Positions 1-5,333 of a stretch of DNA of 5,333 nucleotides are shown piece by piece. Both the position numbers and the translations under genes were made by a program. Within the stretch, counting starts at the first letter, position 1. The number at the start of each line of letters is the position of its first letter. The stretch is taken from contig JAGGAJ010000125.1 in the NCBI GenBank assembly GCA_017889845.1, positions 1-5,333 of the forward strand, written 5' to 3'. The stretch is from Deltaproteobacteria bacterium (lineage in GTDB: Bacteria; Desulfobacterota; Deferrimicrobia; Deferrimicrobiales; Deferrimicrobiaceae). The notes below the pieces were generated by a model that was not told where the DNA came from, searched no databases, and saw only the letters and a program-made list of their open reading frames with translations.

Positions 1-470
1 TCGGGCGCCCGTTCGGATTCCAACGTCTGAACGACTTCGACCCGAAACGGTGGGAGGCGCTCCTCTCGGAGGCCCGGGAGGCGGCGCGGCACCCGGTGCA
101 CGTCCGGATCGAGGGGAGCGACATCTCCCCGGCGGCGGTGGCGGCGGCGGTGAAAAATGCCGCAATTGCCAAGCTGTCGGAACGGATCCTGTTTTCCGCC
201 CGTTCCATCCGGAACTTCTCGCCCGGCGAGGGACCGGGGGTGATCCTGTGCAACCCGCCGTACGGCGCCCGCCTCCCCGGCGGCGCGCAAGCGGAAGCGT
301 TCTACCGGGAGATGGGCGAGGCGCTCAAGAAACGGTGCCGGGGCTGGACGGCGTACCTTCTTTCGGGGAATCCCGCGGTCACGAAGTTCCTCGGGCTGAA
401 AGCCTCCCGGAAGTTCCCCGTGATGAACGGCCCCATCGACTGCCGCCTGCTGAAGTACGACCTGTACTGA
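1..470 (+). CDS. rlmL: RlmL-like 23S rRNA (guanine-N2) methyltransferase, C-terminal part (5' end outside window)
   Basis: The reading frame is open from base 3 to the TGA at 468-470, giving 155 residues of a protein that begins outside the window. Seen: an FGFQRLNDFD stretch near residues 4-13, a GSDISP motif at about 38-43 whose Asp is in the position that binds the SAM ribose, the catalytic-loop signature NPPYG at 84-88, and a C-terminal NGPIDCRLLKYDLY. Family knowledge: in this order these mark the THUMP/UPF0020 class of SAM-dependent RNA methyltransferases, and the NGP-x-DC ending closely resembles E. coli RlmL (m2G2445 of 23S rRNA). The N-terminal THUMP domain and the SAM glycine loop should lie upstream. 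No fused RlmK domain follows, so this is the single-domain form. It converges on the DsrE-like gene with 27 bases between the stops. The exact modified base is inferred. GTG codons inside the frame, for instance at 96, are internal and not the start. Confidence 0.85.
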   Translation, partial: GRPFGFQRLNDFDPKRWEALLSEAREAARHPVHVRIEGSDISPAAVAAAVKNAAIAKLSERILFSARSIRNFSPGEGPGVILCNPPYGARLPGGAQAEAFYREMGEALKKRCRGWTAYLLSGNPAVTKFLGLKASRKFPVMNGPIDCRLLKYDLY

Positions 471-497
471 GGTCCTTGCGCCCCGCCCGCCCCCCGC

Positions 498-989
498 CTA
501 CATCCAGATGACGTCGGCCTTACCGACCTGTGAGGCCACGTAGTCGCCCCCCTTGCGGTCCAGTCCCTCGAGGTACTCCGACTTCGGGATATCGTAGAAG
601 TCGAGGCAGAACGGGCAGGCGCCCAGCTTCGCCCCGGCCTTCACGGCGGCCGCCAGGATGTCGGCGAGGGTGCCGAATTTCCTGAAGACGGGAGAAGTCA
701 GCTTTTCCGCCGCCCCCTTTCTGCACAGCTTCACACCCGGAAGGGTGAACCAGATCGTAACGCCGGACACTTCCTTGCCGATCTTCTTCGCGTCGATCCC
801 CGCCAGGAGCAGGGCGAGGGCCGCGCGGTCCACGTCGTCGTCCGCGTGGGTCGCCACGTAGAGCCGCTCCTTCCCTTCCGCCGCGGAGGCGGGGGTGCCG
901 GACCCCAGCAGCGGCAGCAGGGCGGACAGGCCGGCCAGTTTCAGGAAATCGTTGCGGGAGATGTCAGATGGGCTGCGCTCTTCGGGCAT
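498..989 (-). CDS. DsrE-family protein with Tat-like N-terminal export signal
   Basis: 163 residues. The ATG at 989 is preceded by AAAGGAG (1000-1006) at ten bases. Residues 11-17 read SRNDFLK, then a hydrophobic stretch (18-28) and a PASA|A signal-peptidase-like site after Ala36. The mature part begins RLYVATHADDD and shows the alternating strand-helix pattern of DsrE/DsrF-like domains: a TIWFTLPGVKLC strand with Cys89, then a helix and ACPFCLDFYDI with Cys125 and Cys128. Members of this superfamily carry or relay sulfur on a conserved cysteine (DsrEFH, TusBCD), and many small homologues are of unknown function. The protein should be exported or membrane-anchored. The signal has Arg-Asn where the Tat motif normally has Arg-Arg, so a Sec route or an uncleaved anchor is possible. 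It lies 203 bases downstream of the BchI-like gene in the same direction, so it may be a separate transcript. Family assignment is fairly firm, but function and partner are not known. Confidence 0.8.
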   Translation of the reverse strand: MPEERSPSDISRNDFLKLAGLSALLPLLGSGTPASAAEGKERLYVATHADDDVDRAALALLLAGIDAKKIGKEVSGVTIWFTLPGVKLCRKGAAEKLTSPVFRKFGTLADILAAAVKAGAKLGACPFCLDFYDIPKSEYLEGLDRKGGDYVASQVGKADVIWM

Positions 990-1042
990 GGGAAGGGATC
1001 TCCTTTCGCGTCGGGAATTGTACGAACCGGACGTCTGTTGTC

Positions 1043-1060
1043 CCCCGCCGACCGGCGGGG
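1043..1060 (-). other. Perfect inverted repeat / hairpin
   Basis: CCCCGCCG and CGGCGGGG flank two bases, which folds as a 7-bp all-G/C stem with a four-base loop. On the minus strand it is followed by GACAACAG rather than a T-run, so a rho-independent terminator is not supported. It sits 54 bases upstream of the DsrE-like start codon. Confidence 0.5.
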
Positions 1061-1063
1061 CGA

Positions 1064-1087
1064 CCGCCGCCTCAGCGGGCGCGGCGG
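1064..1087 (-). other. Second inverted repeat / hairpin
   Basis: CCGCCGC (1064-1070) pairs with GCGGCGG (1081-1087) across a ten-base loop, directly next to the 1043-1060 hairpin. In G+C-rich DNA short stems like this arise easily. The tandem arrangement before a gene start is what makes it worth recording. Confidence 0.35.
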
Positions 1088-1192
1088 CGCGAGCGGCTGG
1101 AATCCGCCAAGGAGATCACCTCCCTTCCATCACCCATTGCTGCGGGTTTCATTCCCATGCTCAGGGAAGAGAGCGACCCGGGGTATCCCGCC

Positions 1193-2215
1193 CTACGGCC
1201 CCAGCCGGGCGAGGACCCCCTCCAGTCGCTTGCGGCCGGCGGCGGACTCCTCGAACGGGTCCTCCTTCAGCCGGTGCGGCAGCGCGAGACGGAATCCGTC
1301 CGACAGGCACTCCTCGTCGGGCGTGGGGACCCCCTTGATCGCCGCGAGGGCCTTCGCGGCCTTCAGCACCGTGATGTCCCCGCGATGCCCCGCGACGCCG
1401 AGCTCCGCCACCACGGCGACGATCGATTCGAGGATCTCCCCGGAAATCTCGACGCGTGGGAGCGCCGCCCGGGCCGCCACCAGCCGCGCCCGCAGCTCCT
1501 CGTCCTTGCGGTCCCACTTCTCCTGGAACCCCGCGTCCTCCCCCTCGAACAGCAGGACACGCTCCACGATCGACTTCCGGAACCCCACGTCCCGCTCGCC
1601 CGAGATCTCCACGCACAGCCCGAAACGGTCCAGCAGCTGCGGGCGAAGCTCCCCCTCCTCCGGGTTCATCGTCCCCACAAGGAGAAAGCGCGACGGGTGA
1701 CGGTAGCTCACCCCCTCCCGCATCACCACGTTCACGCCCGACACCGCAACGTCCAGCAGAACGTCCACCACGTGGTCGTCCAGGAGGTTCACCTCGTCGA
1801 TGTACAGGATATTCCCGTTCGCCTTCCCCAGCACCCCCATCTCGAACTTCCGGCTCCCCTCCCGCAGCGCCGCCTCCAGGTCCAGGCTCCCCACCACCCG
1901 GTCCTCCGACGCGTTCAGCGCAAGGTCCACCACCTCCACCGGACGCTCCTCGTACACAAGGCGCCCCCCGGAAGACTCCCGCTCCCGGCACTCGTCGCAC
2001 GGAGGGGTCCCTTTCACGCACCCGAACCGGCAATCCCGAACCACTTCCTTCGGGGGAAGGACCGCCGCGAACGACCGCACCGCCGTCGTCTTCCCCGTCC
2101 CCTTCTCCCCGCGCAGCAGAACACCCCCGATCGACGGGTCCACCGCGTTCACCATGAGCCCCTTCTTCAGCAACTCCTGACCCACCAGCGCGCTGAACGG
2201 GAAATGCCGTCTCAT
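1193..2215 (-). CDS. BchI/ChlI-type AAA+ ATPase, metal-chelatase motor subunit I
   Basis: 340 residues, the usual length of BchI/ChlI. The ATG at 2215 is chosen over an in-frame start at 2287 because it overlaps the preceding stop as ATGA, lies six bases after AAAGGG, and aligns exactly with the paralogue's start. Seen: PFSALVGQ at 6-13, Walker A GEKGTGKTT (36-44), four cysteines C62-x3-C66-x6-C73-x2-C76, Walker B ILYIDEVNLL (136-145), the NVVMREGVSYRHP hairpin insert (162-174), sensor-1 Asn184, arginine finger LDRFGL (Arg197), a candidate sensor-2 in GHRGD (Arg278), and a C-terminal ALPHRLKEDPFEE helix like that of BchI. Such subunits form ATP-driven hexameric rings that act with a VWA-bearing D subunit to load Mg or Co into a tetrapyrrole held by BchH/CobN. 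Both partner motor genes lie upstream. The substrate metal cannot be read from the sequence. The first 221 aligned residues nearly match the fusion protein and the rest diverge strongly. Confidence 0.9.
   Translation of the reverse strand: MRRHFPFSALVGQELLKKGLMVNAVDPSIGGVLLRGEKGTGKTTAVRSFAAVLPPKEVVRDCRFGCVKGTPPCDECRERESSGGRLVYEERPVEVVDLALNASEDRVVGSLDLEAALREGSRKFEMGVLGKANGNILYIDEVNLLDDHVVDVLLDVAVSGVNVVMREGVSYRHPSRFLLVGTMNPEEGELRPQLLDRFGLCVEISGERDVGFRKSIVERVLLFEGEDAGFQEKWDRKDEELRARLVAARAALPRVEISGEILESIVAVVAELGVAGHRGDITVLKAAKALAAIKGVPTPDEECLSDGFRLALPHRLKEDPFEESAAGRKRLEGVLARLGP
1544..2206 (-). repeat. Direct repeat copy 1: AAA+ core shared with the BchD-like gene
   Basis: This 663-base block aligns without gaps to 4125-4787 (offset 2581). 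My hand count gives 72 mismatches (about 89% identity), with the central part 1689-1920 at about 96%. It codes for residues 4-224 of the BchI-like protein, 207 of 221 identical to the other copy. Confidence 0.9.
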
Positions 2216-2604
2216 TTTCCGCCCTTTCCCCGGCTCGCGTCCGCCCCCAGCCACTCCTCGCCGCCCGCGGGACAGAAGGCGCGCCATCGGATCCGGAAAT
2301 AGTCGTCGCCGAGCCAGTCCATGATGTCCGCCCCACGTTCCCCCGTGTATCCGTACTCCCGGTCGAACTCGACCGCCATGACCTTGCGCTGTTCGTTGTC
2401 GTAGAAGCGGAGCCAGTAGGTCCCGTCCGCAAGCTCCCCCGCGTCGATGGGGACGAGGTCGGTGTACTGCAGCGCCAGCCGCCGCGACAGTGTGGTCAGG
2501 GCCATCGGCACGCCGTTGACGAAGAGGATCTTCTTCCCGTCGCCGATCTTTCCATACCGTTGCTCGATCTCCCTCCGGTTGATCGTGATCTTCTGTTCCT
2601 CCAC
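2212..2604 (-). CDS. Uncharacterised 130-residue protein between the chelatase subunits
   Basis: I do not recognise a family. The start is the GTG at 2604, eight bases after a strong GGGGAGG; a GTG nine bases further up (2613) overlaps that ribosome site and is unlikely. Its TGA overlaps the ATG of the BchI-like gene (ATGA), so the two are probably translationally coupled, and it begins 29 bases after the AAA-VWA stop. The protein is soluble-looking: no signal peptide or membrane segment, one cysteine, and many aromatics in the second half (WLRFYDNEQ, FDREYGYTGERGADIMDWLGDDYFRIRWRAF). The N-terminal part (EEQKITINRREIEQRYGKIGDGKKILFVNG would be its opening, residues 2 to about 31) is charged and then turns to short beta-like stretches. 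The C-terminus (ASRGKGGK) is basic and probably disordered. Position suggests an accessory, adaptor or substrate-binding partner of the AAA/VWA pair. That is inference from context only. Confidence 0.8.
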   Translation of the reverse strand: MEEQKITINRREIEQRYGKIGDGKKILFVNGVPMALTTLSRRLALQYTDLVPIDAGELADGTYWLRFYDNEQRKVMAVEFDREYGYTGERGADIMDWLGDDYFRIRWRAFCPAGGEEWLGADASRGKGGK

Positions 2605-2612
2605 GGTACTCA

Positions 2613-2619
2613 CCTCCCC
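2613..2619 (-). promoter_or_regulatory. Ribosome binding site that fixes the GTG start at 2604
   Basis: GGGGAGG on the minus strand, eight bases before GTG-GAG-GAA. The frame itself is open far upstream, so this site and the 29-base gap after the preceding stop decide where the small protein begins. Confidence 0.75.
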
Positions 2620-2633
2620 TCGTCCCTCCGCGG

Positions 2634-4796
2634 TCACAGCGCCATCCGGCTGCGGATCGCCTTCAGGATCGCCGACCGGCTCATCTCCGCCAGCGAGTAG
2701 TACTTCGCGCCCATCGCGTCGGCCACCGTGCGCGCCGGCCCGTCGGAGAAGATCCCCCGCGTCCGGGCGCTTTTCTGCGTCGCCTCCATGGCGGAGCGCA
2801 ACGCGGCGGGCCCAGCCACCATCCGGTCCGCGTCGATGACGAGCGAGGTGACCCCCATCTTCCGGATCGTCTTGGCGATTTTCACCGCCTCCTCCAGCGG
2901 CTCGCCGCCGAAATATGCCACGTTCGCGCGCCCGTCGGTGATCAGCGCGAGGATGGCTTTCCGGGCCGGGTCGCGCACCTGCTCCATCTCCAGCGTCTTC
3001 ACCGCCGCGAACAACCCGATGGAGAGCGGGGTGGTCCCCCCCGAGGCGAGCCAGGTGAGCTGCATCGCTGCCTGCGATGCGCTCCCCGTCGGCGGCACCA
3101 CCACCTCCGCCACCGTGTCGCGGAATGCGATCAAACCCACCCGATCGCGCTTCACGTAACTGTCCCGGAGCAGGGAGAGGACCGCGCCCTTGGTCGCCAC
3201 CATCCTCTGCTGCGTCTCCATCGAACCGGAGGCGTCCATCACCACGAGGACGAGGTTCCCCACCTTCCGTTCCCGCTGCTTCCCCCGCAGGTCGGACAAT
3301 CCGATCCGGACCCGATGCGTTTTCCGGTCCACGTGCCCCCCCGCGGCGGCGGCGAACAGCGTCGCGTCGATGGCGATGTCCCTTCCCTTTACCCACGGGA
3401 CGCTGCGGACGTACCGGCCACGGGCGCTCTTCGTGCGCGACTTGCTCCGTTTCCCGACCGCATCGGAAAGCTTGCGCCCTTTCGGGGCGGCGATCTTTCG
3501 CACCTCGTACGGGTCGGACGGGCTGATGATGTTGTCCTCGACGTACCCCTGGCAGTAGTCGCAATCCGGGTCCCCGCACGTCGACGGTCCCTTGCGTCCC
3601 GAAGACGCCTCCGCCGCCTCGTACCGGTGGCGCTTCGCCTGCGCCTGCTCGATCGCCTGTCGCTCCCGCTCCTCCGGCGTCTCTGCAGGAGCCCGGAAGA
3701 TCACGCCGCCGCGCTTCATCCCGTGGATTGTCCCGGGAAGCGGGACCACCGGTCCGCGGTCCTCTTCCCCGGCAACCTCGCCGGGGAATGCCCACGAAAG
3801 GAGCCGTTCCACGTGGTACGCCCGCGACGCGCTCACCCCCGTCCGGGGGATCCGGTGGGGCAGCGCCAGCCGGATCGCATCCCGCAGGTCGGCGGCGCCG
3901 AGCTCCTCCCCCCCGCGCAACGCCGCAAGGGCCCTGGCGGTCTTCAGGATCGACAGGTCCCCGCGGTGGCCGGAGATGCCGAGGGTGTTGTTCACCTCCG
4001 CCACGGTCTTCACGAGATGTTCGCCCACGTAGATCCGCCGCAGGCCGTCCCGCGCCTCCCGCACGGCCGACCGCAACCGGGAATCCTCCCCCCCCCACGT
4101 CGACCGGAACGCCCCGTCGTCTTTCTCGAAGAGGAGCACCCGCTCCACGATCTGCTTCCGAAACCCCACTTCCCGCTCGCCCGAGATCTCCACGCACAGC
4201 CCGAAACGGTCCATAAGCTGGGGCCGCAGTTCTCCTTCCTCCGGATTCATCGTCCCCACCAGCAAAAACCGCGACGGGTGGCGGTAGCTCACCCCCTCCC
4301 GCATCACCACGTTCACGCCCGACACCGCGACGTCCAGCAGAACATCCACCACGTGGTCGTCCAGGAGGTTCACCTCGTCGATGTACAGCACGTTCCCGTT
4401 CGCCTTCCCCAATACCCCCATCTCGAACTTCCGGCTCCCCTCCCGCAGCGCCGCCTCCAGGTCCAGGCTTCCCACCACGCGGTCCTCCGACGCGTTCAGC
4501 GGAAGGTCCACCACCTCCACCGCACGCTCCTCGTAGACCAGCGTCTCCCCCGATGACTCCCGCGCACGGCACTCGTCGCATGGGGGCGCTCCCTTCACGC
4601 ACCCGAACCGGCAGCCCCGCACCACTTCCTTGGGCGGAAGGACCGCCGCGAACGACCGCACCGCCGTCGTCTTCCCCGTGCCCTTCTCCCCCCGCAATAG
4701 AACGCCGCCGATCGACGGGTCCACCGCGTTCACCAGAAGACCCTTCTTCAGCAGAGACTGGCCCACCAGGGCGCTGAACGGATAGTGACCGGTCAC
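2634..4796 (-). CDS. AAA+/VWA fusion, BchD-type or putative cobaltochelatase motor subunit
   Basis: 720 residues. The GTG at 4796 is preferred over one at 4859, because it aligns with the paralogue's start (both have HxPFSALVGQ at residue 4) and follows a GGCGGGAA-like ribosome site, while 4859 has none. AAA+ module, 1 to about 320: Walker A 36-44, cysteines 62, 66, 73 and 76, Walker B 136-141, sensor-1 Asn184, arginine finger Arg197, GHRGD 276-280. Linker, about 340-510: charged (RERQAIEQAQAKRHRYEAAE), cysteines 407, 412 and 415, then a K/R-rich stretch and GRYVRSVPWVKGRDIAIDATL, familiar from BchD-type proteins. VWA domain, about 512-720: complete MIDAS with DASGS (521-525), GGTTP (Thr588 or Thr589) and TDG (620-622). 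This layout matches the BchI-BchD-like cobaltochelatase subunit that works with CobN, and BchD/ChlD. Unlike many BchD proteins, its ATPase motifs are intact. It is probably first in an operon with the two genes that follow. The metal is unknown. Confidence 0.9.
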   Translation of the reverse strand: MTGHYPFSALVGQSLLKKGLLVNAVDPSIGGVLLRGEKGTGKTTAVRSFAAVLPPKEVVRGCRFGCVKGAPPCDECRARESSGETLVYEERAVEVVDLPLNASEDRVVGSLDLEAALREGSRKFEMGVLGKANGNVLYIDEVNLLDDHVVDVLLDVAVSGVNVVMREGVSYRHPSRFLLVGTMNPEEGELRPQLMDRFGLCVEISGEREVGFRKQIVERVLLFEKDDGAFRSTWGGEDSRLRSAVREARDGLRRIYVGEHLVKTVAEVNNTLGISGHRGDLSILKTARALAALRGGEELGAADLRDAIRLALPHRIPRTGVSASRAYHVERLLSWAFPGEVAGEEDRGPVVPLPGTIHGMKRGGVIFRAPAETPEERERQAIEQAQAKRHRYEAAEASSGRKGPSTCGDPDCDYCQGYVEDNIISPSDPYEVRKIAAPKGRKLSDAVGKRSKSRTKSARGRYVRSVPWVKGRDIAIDATLFAAAAGGHVDRKTHRVRIGLSDLRGKQRERKVGNLVLVVMDASGSMETQQRMVATKGAVLSLLRDSYVKRDRVGLIAFRDTVAEVVVPPTGSASQAAMQLTWLASGGTTPLSIGLFAAVKTLEMEQVRDPARKAILALITDGRANVAYFGGEPLEEAVKIAKTIRKMGVTSLVIDADRMVAGPAALRSAMEATQKSARTRGIFSDGPARTVADAMGAKYYSLAEMSRSAILKAIRSRMAL
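4125..4787 (-). repeat. Direct repeat copy 2: AAA+ core shared with the BchI-like gene
   Basis: Gap-free partner of 1544-2206, in the same orientation and codon phase. Similarity fades within a few codons of VERVLLFE at the C-terminal side and at the start codon on the N-terminal side, so the repeat is confined to coding sequence. Confidence 0.9.
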
Positions 4797-4939
4797 GACG
4801 GGTTCCCGCCTTCGACTTCCGGGCGATCCGGGACGGAACGGCGGCCCGTCACGATGCACCGGGGAGGATTTCCAATCATTATACAGTAATAAAACAGGGG
4901 TTTATCCAATGGCGGAGGAGAAGGGGAGGCCTTCACGGT
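4797..4939. other. Intergenic region with AT-rich promoter-like island
   Basis: 143 bases between the CxxCxxC gene stop and the AAA-VWA start. Bases 4874-4910 are markedly AT-rich against the surrounding DNA. A weak 5-bp stem (GAAGG/CCTTC, 4921-4935) follows the upstream stop but has no T-run, so I do not call a terminator. Confidence 0.6.
4878..4909 (-). promoter_or_regulatory. Probable sigma-70 promoter for the chelatase-like operon
   Basis: The minus strand carries a perfect TATAAT (4878-4883). Possible -35 elements are weak: TTGGAT (4904-4909) at a long 20-base spacing, or GATAAA (4901-4906) at 17. Transcription would start near 4871, leaving about 75 untranslated bases before the GTG at 4796. 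The poor -35 suggests help from an activator, but no clear operator is visible. Confidence 0.55.
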
Positions 4940-5333
4940 TCAGGCGAGGAAGAACTCCTCGCCGGGGGGAAGCGACTCCATCAGCCGGGTCACGTGGGAA
5001 TGGATGACCGTCGGAGGGGCGCCGGGAGCCGGGGACCCTGCCCGCGGGAGGCCGTCAAAATAGACCTTGCAAACCGGGCAGATAGCGCAGTGCGTCTCCA
5101 CCAGCAGAGCCGTGATCGAGGAGAGTTTCCCGGCGATCGCGGCCAGGATGAGCCCCTCCACCTTCTCCCTCTGCTCCCGCTCCGCCTGGTCCCGGTACTC
5201 CTTCACCATCTCGGGGTATTTCAGCGCCGCGGAACGGACGAAGTTCTCCAGGCGGCTGCGTACGTCCTGCGGGATCTGGTACTCGATGTCCATCCGGAGC
5301 TCCCGGGTCTTGTCGCACGTCGTCCGGTACGTC
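4940..5333 (-). CDS. Small CxxCxxC protein of unknown function, probably 5'-truncated by the window edge
   Basis: The TGA is at 4940-4942. An ATG at 5293, preceded by GGGAG at six bases, would give 117 residues. However, the frame stays open to the window edge, with G or C at the third position of all 13 extra codons, so the gene may well begin outside the window. Positions below count from that ATG. Residues 1-50 look helical and charged (SRLENFVRSAALKYPEMVKE, then a Glu/Arg-rich stretch at 35-46). A short apolar helix leads to H68 and C69-x2-C72-x2-C75, then a Gly/Pro-rich loop (83-95) and HSH (98-100). The cysteine-histidine set could bind zinc or another metal. No signal peptide is visible. 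I do not recognise a family. It is upstream of the AAA-VWA gene in the same direction, but the promoter-like island between them argues for separate transcription. Confidence 0.7.
   Translation of the reverse strand, partial: TYRTTCDKTRELRMDIEYQIPQDVRSRLENFVRSAALKYPEMVKEYRDQAEREQREKVEGLILAAIAGKLSSITALLVETHCAICPVCKVYFDGLPRAGSPAPGAPPTVIHSHVTRLMESLPPGEEFFLA

Larger units (their letters stand above)
990..1192. other. Intergenic region with two GC-rich hairpins
   Basis: This is the 203-base gap between the BchI-like stop and the DsrE-like start. It holds two back-to-back inverted repeats (1043-1060 and 1064-1087) and a possible 28-codon frame on the minus strand (1072-1158). No clear -10/-35 pair is visible. 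The hairpins lack a T-run on the minus strand, so they are not typical intrinsic terminators, though they could slow polymerase or form part of a leader for the DsrE-like gene. Confidence 0.6.

Noticed and set aside
471..497. Possible bidirectional terminator between the converging methyltransferase and DsrE-like genes.
   Set aside because: The 27 bases are C-rich with no inverted repeat and no T-run.
1111..1126. Plus-strand sequence GGAGATCACCTCCCTT resembles the 3' end of 16S rRNA.
   Set aside because: There is no rRNA helix sequence upstream. It is simply the complement of a Shine-Dalgarno-like GGGAGGTGATC on the minus strand.
968..2302. A 444-codon plus-strand frame opposite the BchI-like gene (and similar 3315-4556 opposite the fusion).
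   Set aside because: Both are antisense shadows rich in Arg, Pro and His. Their mutual similarity only reflects the duplicated AAA core on the other strand.
2212..4602. A 796-codon open frame on the minus strand spanning the AAA-VWA gene.
   Set aside because: Only its last 130 codons (from GTG 2604) have a proper ribosome site and natural composition. The rest is a Gly/Arg-rich shadow of the AAA-VWA gene in another frame.
1544..4787. The duplicated block could be an assembly artefact or a mobile element.
   Set aside because: The copies differ at about 72 positions, mostly in codon-compatible ways, and lie in phase within two distinct genes. There are no terminal inverted repeats or transposase.
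4875..4882. ATAATGAT on the minus strand matches part of a Fur-box half site overlapping the -10.
   Set aside because: The opposite half site is absent and AT-rich promoter DNA produces such octamers by chance, so I do not call an operator.

Overview
The window is G+C-rich bacterial DNA (about two thirds G+C by eye, strong G/C preference at third codon positions). It contains six protein genes and no RNA gene, CRISPR array or insertion sequence that I can see. The gene families (an RlmL-type rRNA methyltransferase, a DsrE-like secreted protein, BchI/BchD-type chelatase ATPases) and codon style would fit a deltaproteobacterial/Desulfobacterota-like organism, but nothing here fixes the taxon.

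Layout. Bases 1-470 (+) are the C-terminal end of an RlmL-like 23S rRNA guanine methyltransferase that starts outside the window. It converges on everything else, which is on the minus strand. Read in the direction of transcription, the minus strand carries: a small CxxCxxC protein (4940 to at least 5293, probably running off the window edge); an intergenic region with an AT-rich promoter-like island containing a perfect TATAAT; a 720-residue AAA+/von Willebrand factor A fusion of the BchD / putative cobaltochelatase type (2634-4796); an unrecognised 130-residue protein (2212-2604); a 340-residue BchI-type AAA+ ATPase (1193-2215) whose ATG overlaps the previous stop as ATGA; a 203-base gap with two GC-rich hairpins; and a DsrE-family protein with an N-terminal export signal (498-989).

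The core of the window is the three-gene unit: AAA-VWA fusion, small unknown protein, AAA-only subunit. It has the composition of the I and D motor subunits of a class I metal chelatase (Mg for chlorophyll, Co for B12), with an extra small protein between them and no large BchH/CobN catalytic subunit in view. Both AAA modules have intact Walker A, Walker B and arginine-finger motifs and a shared four-cysteine site. The fusion has a further three-cysteine cluster in its linker.

The most striking sequence-level observation concerns the first 221 aligned codons of the two AAA modules. They are about 94% identical in protein and about 89% in DNA with no gaps, after which identity falls abruptly to about 38% in the C-terminal lid domain. 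This is the pattern expected of gene conversion between tandem paralogues, or of a fixed shared ring interface with divergent lids.
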